Part shown: one piece after another, positions 41,513-44,834 of the stretch
How the letters are laid out: every line of letters begins with the position of its first letter
Numbering within the stretch: the first letter of the stretch is position 1
Assembly: GCA_025966365.1 (NCBI GenBank)
Contig: JAICWV010000012.1
Location: 1 to 44,834, forward strand
Origin: Chloroflexota bacterium
GTDB taxonomy: Bacteria; Chloroflexota; UBA5177
DNA: 44,834 nt
Direction of reading: 5' to 3'
Program-made: the position numbers and the translations under genes
The notes under the pieces: model-generated
Database searches by the model: none
What the model saw: the letters and a program-made list of their open reading frames with translations, nothing else
Told to the model about the DNA's origin: nothing

Positions 41513-44434
41513 ATGCGACGTGAGGAGAAGCGACTGAGCGCACAACGATTTCGAGGTCTGCCGACGTCCCGTCCCATCCTGCTCGCCGGCCTCCTGCTTC
41601 TGGTCATGCTCGCCCTGCCGGCCGGCGTTCTGGCGGGACGCGTGCTCGGCCCGCACCAATCCACCGCCACCCACGCGGCAAACGTCTATCCCGATCGGCC
41701 GGCTGTCCCGGAGGACTCGCGCCTCATGCTGACCCCTGCCCAGTGGCGGGCCGACCAGCAGGGGCCGACCATGGACGCCATCCTCCCGCCCGACGGCATC
41801 GCCATGCAGGCGCCCATTCTCTTCTGGTGGCTCGCGCTCGAACTTTTGGGGTTTCTGGCATTCCCATTTGCCTTCCTGATGCTGGGCGGGCTTGCCGACC
41901 GCGGGTGGGTTGTAGGCAAAACCCTGGGACCGGTCGTGCTCGCCTATCTGGTCTGGATCGGGCCCGCCACCGGGATCGTTCCGTTCGATCGCACGGAAAT
42001 CCTGGCGGCACTGGGAGGCTTCGCCGTGGCCGCGGTGGTTGCCTTGCTCTTGCTGCGCCGGGAGATCATCGACTTCATACGAACGAGTTGGCGGCCCATG
42101 CTGGCCGCCGAGGTTGTCTTTCTTGCCGGTTTTGCCCTCTTCCTCTGGCTGCGCGCCTGGTATCCGGACCTCGGGCATCAGTTCTCGCCGGTGACTCCCA
42201 GCAATCCCGGCGATGGGCGCATGGGTGAGAAGCAGATGGAGATGGCGTTTCTCAATGCCATCGTCCGGAGCCGCGTCTTTCCGCCGCTCGACCCATTCTT
42301 CGCCCACGGCTACATCAACTACTACTACTTCGGCTTCGTCCTGGTCGCAACGCTCTGCAAGCTCACCCAGATCACCACCGCAACCGGATTCAATCTGGCC
42401 ATCGCCGGTTTCTTCGCCATGCTGGTCGGCAACGTCTTCACCGTCACCTTGACGCTCACCCGCCGCGTCTGGTCGGGCCTGGCCGCCGTTGCGTTTGTCG
42501 GCATTATCGGCAACCTGGCCGGCGCCTGGCAGGTGGTTACCGACCTCATGGCGGTGGGGGGCGCACATTCCTCCTTTCCGGTGATCGGGGGATTCATTGA
42601 TACGGCGTCGGGCCTGCGCGCCGTTCTTGTCGACCACGCGCAGCTGAACGCATTCGACTTCTGGGGGCCCACTCGAATCGTTCCGCCGGTGGGGCTGGAC
42701 ATCAGCGAGTTTCCGTACTTTACCTATCTCTTTGCCGACCTCCATCCGCACCTCATGGCCTTTCCCATGACGGCCGCGGCCCTGGCCTTTGCCGTGAGTC
42801 TGGCGGCGGCGGGTTACGCCGGGGCCGGCCGGAGAATTATCGCCTGGGCACTGGGTGCGGTTCTCTTTGGGGCCCTGCTGGCAACCAATCCCTGGGACTT
42901 TCCCACCTACCTGGTCGTGGTCGGCATCGGTGCGCTCGTCGGCGCCTTCATCCCACAGCGGCGGCTGGTTCCCGCCATCCTGGCGCGGCCAATTGGCTGG
43001 TGCCTCGCACTCGCCGCCGGTGGCTTCCTGCTTTTCTACCCGTTCGAGCACAGCTACAAGACGGTTTTCAATACGGGAATCGGTCTTACCCGAGACATGA
43101 TCGATCCGATCTGCAAGGGGAGTGCGTCCTCCTGCACCGGCGATGCCTACGACACCCTGGTGACGCCGCTGGGAGTCTACCTCGAGCATTTCGGCCTCTT
43201 CCTTTTTCTCTTGCTCTCGCTCCTCTTCCTCATGCTCGCCCGAGCCGGCGGCCGTGAGCGCGTCCATCGCTGGTTGCTCCGGATGCAGTTCGCGTATTAC
43301 TACCGCGATCGCTACGGTCGCGTGCGCCGCGCAGCGCGCCTGGTCCGGCGCATGCGGGCTCGACCCAGAGCTGTCGTTGACCCTTCAACCGCGGTTGGAA
43401 CCTTGATTGTCGCCGGAGGACTTGTCCTGACGCACCTCTATCTGCTCGCCTTCCTGGCAGCGGTCATCGGTCTGGTTCTGGTGCTGCTGCGGCGAACACT
43501 GTCCCGCCTTTCCACCACGGATCTCTTCGTGCTGGTCCTGTCGCTGGTCCCACTCGGGCTATCGCTGCTCACGCAGATGTTTTATGTCAAGGACTTTCTC
43601 GGCGGCGGCAACACCTTCCGCATGAACACCATCTTCAAGTTCTACAACCAGGCGTGGGTCCTCTTCGCGGTCATCGGCGCCTACGCCCTGTGGTACGTGA
43701 TTTGTCGGCTCTTGCCCCCGCGGCCCTTCGTGGAACCGGCGGTTGAGGAGGGTAAAACGGCTCCCCCTCCGCGCAATTCACCGGTGGCGGCCCTGGGCCG
43801 GTTTGTCGATCAGCACCTCCTCTGGTCGAGCGCGCTGGCGGTTCTCCTCGTCGCGTCCCTGGTCTATACCTACGCCGGAACCATCTCGCGCGAGACCTAC
43901 CGGTCGGCCTGGTTGCCGGAGGATTCCATACCACTCACGCTCGACGGCATGGCATTTATCAAGATTGCGTATCCCGGAGATTACGCCGGCATCTCGTGGC
44001 TGAACGGGCACGTCGTCGGTGCTCCGGTCATCGCCGAAGCGGCCGACGGGTACTACCAGTGGCCGTCCCGCGTCAGCATGTTTACCGGCCTTCCCGACCT
44101 CATCAATGGAAATCACGAATCAGATGCGGAGCAGCGGTACCCCGACGAAGTCGATCCCACCGGACTGTGCTCCGGCGCCGCACATCCCGGCCGTTGCGCG
44201 GCGGCAGCCCATTCCCGAGATGACGATCTCAAGCGGCTCTACGAATCGACGGACATCGCGGACAAGGAGTCCGTAATCCACGCCTACGGCATCAGGTACA
44301 TCTATGTCGGCTTCTCGGAGCGTCAACAATTCCCTCAGTCCGGACTTGACGCCTTCCAACAGATGGTAGGTCGCGGGTTACAGGTCGCATTTCGGCACGG
44401 CAACACGATCATTTACCGGGTGACAGCCGCATGA
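41513..44434 (+). CDS. DUF2298 (Chlor_Arch_YYY) membrane protein
   Basis: The 973-residue giant membrane protein has about 18-20 helices. It carries the family name motif GYINYYYFGF after a loop with GEKQMEMAFLNAIVRSR, plus FADLHPHLMAFPM, NPWDFPTYLVV, and FLGGGNTFRMNTIFKFYNQAW. The C-terminal outer domain of about 180 residues includes INGNHESDAEQRYPDEVD and two Cys. DUF2298 proteins occur in Chloroflexota and some archaea; their function is unknown, and GT-C-like sugar transfer is suspected from topology. ATG at 41513 follows a terminator hairpin and lacks a ribosome-binding site; an in-frame CTG at 41534 lies six bases after GAGGAG. The open frame continues upstream as antisense shadow. Confidence 0.9.
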   Translation: MRREEKRLSAQRFRGLPTSRPILLAGLLLLVMLALPAGVLAGRVLGPHQSTATHAANVYPDRPAVPEDSRLMLTPAQWRADQQGPTMDAILPPDGIAMQAPILFWWLALELLGFLAFPFAFLMLGGLADRGWVVGKTLGPVVLAYLVWIGPATGIVPFDRTEILAALGGFAVAAVVALLLLRREIIDFIRTSWRPMLAAEVVFLAGFALFLWLRAWYPDLGHQFSPVTPSNPGDGRMGEKQMEMAFLNAIVRSRVFPPLDPFFAHGYINYYYFGFVLVATLCKLTQITTATGFNLAIAGFFAMLVGNVFTVTLTLTRRVWSGLAAVAFVGIIGNLAGAWQVVTDLMAVGGAHSSFPVIGGFIDTASGLRAVLVDHAQLNAFDFWGPTRIVPPVGLDISEFPYFTYLFADLHPHLMAFPMTAAALAFAVSLAAAGYAGAGRRIIAWALGAVLFGALLATNPWDFPTYLVVVGIGALVGAFIPQRRLVPAILARPIGWCLALAAGGFLLFYPFEHSYKTVFNTGIGLTRDMIDPICKGSASSCTGDAYDTLVTPLGVYLEHFGLFLFLLLSLLFLMLARAGGRERVHRWLLRMQFAYYYRDRYGRVRRAARLVRRMRARPRAVVDPSTAVGTLIVAGGLVLTHLYLLAFLAAVIGLVLVLLRRTLSRLSTTDLFVLVLSLVPLGLSLLTQMFYVKDFLGGGNTFRMNTIFKFYNQAWVLFAVIGAYALWYVICRLLPPRPFVEPAVEEGKTAPPPRNSPVAALGRFVDQHLLWSSALAVLLVASLVYTYAGTISRETYRSAWLPEDSIPLTLDGMAFIKIAYPGDYAGISWLNGHVVGAPVIAEAADGYYQWPSRVSMFTGLPDLINGNHESDAEQRYPDEVDPTGLCSGAAHPGRCAAAAHSRDDDLKRLYESTDIADKESVIHAYGIRYIYVGFSERQQFPQSGLDAFQQMVGRGLQVAFRHGNTIIYRVTAA

Positions 44435-44834
44435 TCGATGCGTTGCGCTGGCTGATCGTCTTCGAGATCCTGAGCCTCATCTTTCTGCCGCTGACCTTCA
44501 CCGTGCTGGGCCGGCTTCGAGACGGCGGTTATCCCTTCTCCAAGGTGCTGGCACTGCTCCTGGTGACCTATGTGACGTGGCTCATCGGGAGCTTTGTTCC
44601 GGTGGCACGTTCGCCTGTTCTGCCGGTGCTGGCCGCACTTGTAGGGCTGATCTCCTGGTGGCTGTGGCGCCCGGCGACGATACAGCGTCTCCGTGCCTCC
44701 TGGCGTCTGCTGGCGCTGGAAGAGGCCATCTTCCTGGCCGCCTTCGTCGCCTGGGCGCTCCTGCGCGTCCACGTCTTCGGCACCGGCGCCAACCATACCG
44801 AGCAATTCATGGACATGGCCCTCCTCAACGCCTC
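44431..44834 (+). CDS. Second DUF2298 (Chlor_Arch_YYY) protein, cut by the window end
   Basis: Translation from ATG at 44431, overlapping the previous stop as ATGA, gives at least 134 residues: MIDALRWLIVFEILSLIFLP, several further helices, and HVFGTGANHTEQFMDMALLN. The last segment aligns with GEKQMEMAFLNA of the preceding protein, just before its YYY motif. It is therefore a tandem paralogue starting directly at the first membrane helix without the 90-residue N-terminal part of the first copy. The rest lies outside the window. Confidence 0.85.
   Translation, partial: MIDALRWLIVFEILSLIFLPLTFTVLGRLRDGGYPFSKVLALLLVTYVTWLIGSFVPVARSPVLPVLAALVGLISWWLWRPATIQRLRASWRLLALEEAIFLAAFVAWALLRVHVFGTGANHTEQFMDMALLNA

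Noticed and set aside
41453-43267. 604-codon open frame on the minus strand inside the DUF2298 gene
   Set aside because: It mirrors the codon bias of the gene on the plus strand, is rich in Gly, Glu, Arg and Asp without any domain pattern, and has no ribosome-binding site. High GC makes such antisense frames common.

Overview
The window is a dense, GC-rich bacterial chromosome segment with 43 protein-coding genes (the last one cut by the window edge) and one tRNA. It contains no rRNA, insertion sequence, prophage, CRISPR array or other sign of recent transfer. The gene set is bacterial: gyrB, def, ndk, plsX, fabI, pyrE, nth. Three things point to the Chloroflexota or a nearby Terrabacteria lineage such as Dormibacterota: two tandem DUF2298 (Chlor_Arch_YYY) membrane proteins, many GT-C type membrane glycosyltransferases, and near-leaderless promoters with the -10 box almost touching the start codon. 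This placement is an inference; a marker-gene tree on gyrB would settle it. No gene-free stretch exceeds 300 bases. The longest is the roughly 230-base gyrB upstream region.

Layout. (1) 28-1847, minus: a secreted HExxH metallopeptidase-like protein and an HD-domain hydrolase. (2) 1952-4029, plus: an aldehyde dehydrogenase and peptide deformylase. (3) 4034-13212, minus: an envelope polysaccharide operon. In transcription order it encodes a secreted Asp-box protein, nucleoside diphosphate kinase, two O-antigen ligase/polymerase-type membrane proteins, a UPF0104 flippase-like protein and three GT4 glycosyltransferases, mostly with overlapping start and stop codons. (4) 13289-15306: small and uncharacterised genes, a ChrB-N-like protein and a secreted lysozyme-like protein. 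(5) 15314-23534, minus: glpX, plsX, then a leucine/isovalerate catabolic set (carboxyltransferase, a 50-residue membrane protein, an enoyl-CoA hydratase family protein, biotin carboxylase, HMG-CoA lyase) ending with nth. (6) 23638-25990: gyrB with a strong intrinsic terminator, a possible 43-residue protein and tRNA-Pro(UGG).

(7) 26087-36450: a second envelope region. It holds a DUF2156 (MprF C-terminal-like) aminoacyl-lipid synthase candidate, a second UPF0104 protein, three GT-C/PMT-type membrane glycosyltransferases, a GT4 enzyme and a SAM methyltransferase. (8) 36516-39312: an MBL-fold hydrolase, pyrE, fabI and two small helical proteins. (9) 39313-41344, minus: an OmpR-type response regulator and its histidine kinase. 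Divergent from these are the tandem DUF2298 genes from 41513 to the window end.

The genes fit a cell that builds an elaborate surface glycan and modifies its lipids. Cytoplasmic GT4 enzymes would build lipid-linked units, ligases and polymerases would join them outside, and GT-C enzymes with DUF2298 proteins would transfer further sugars from polyprenyl-phosphate donors. The less usual signals are: a textbook intrinsic terminator between a good promoter and the first DUF2298 ATG (possible attenuator); a perfect 10-bp hairpin in the leader of the GT4 gene at 31019; a DosR-box-like palindrome in a palindrome-rich 100-bp gap near 13523; a hydratase gene lacking a normal start codon where its fold should begin; and six convergent gene ends with almost no space between them.
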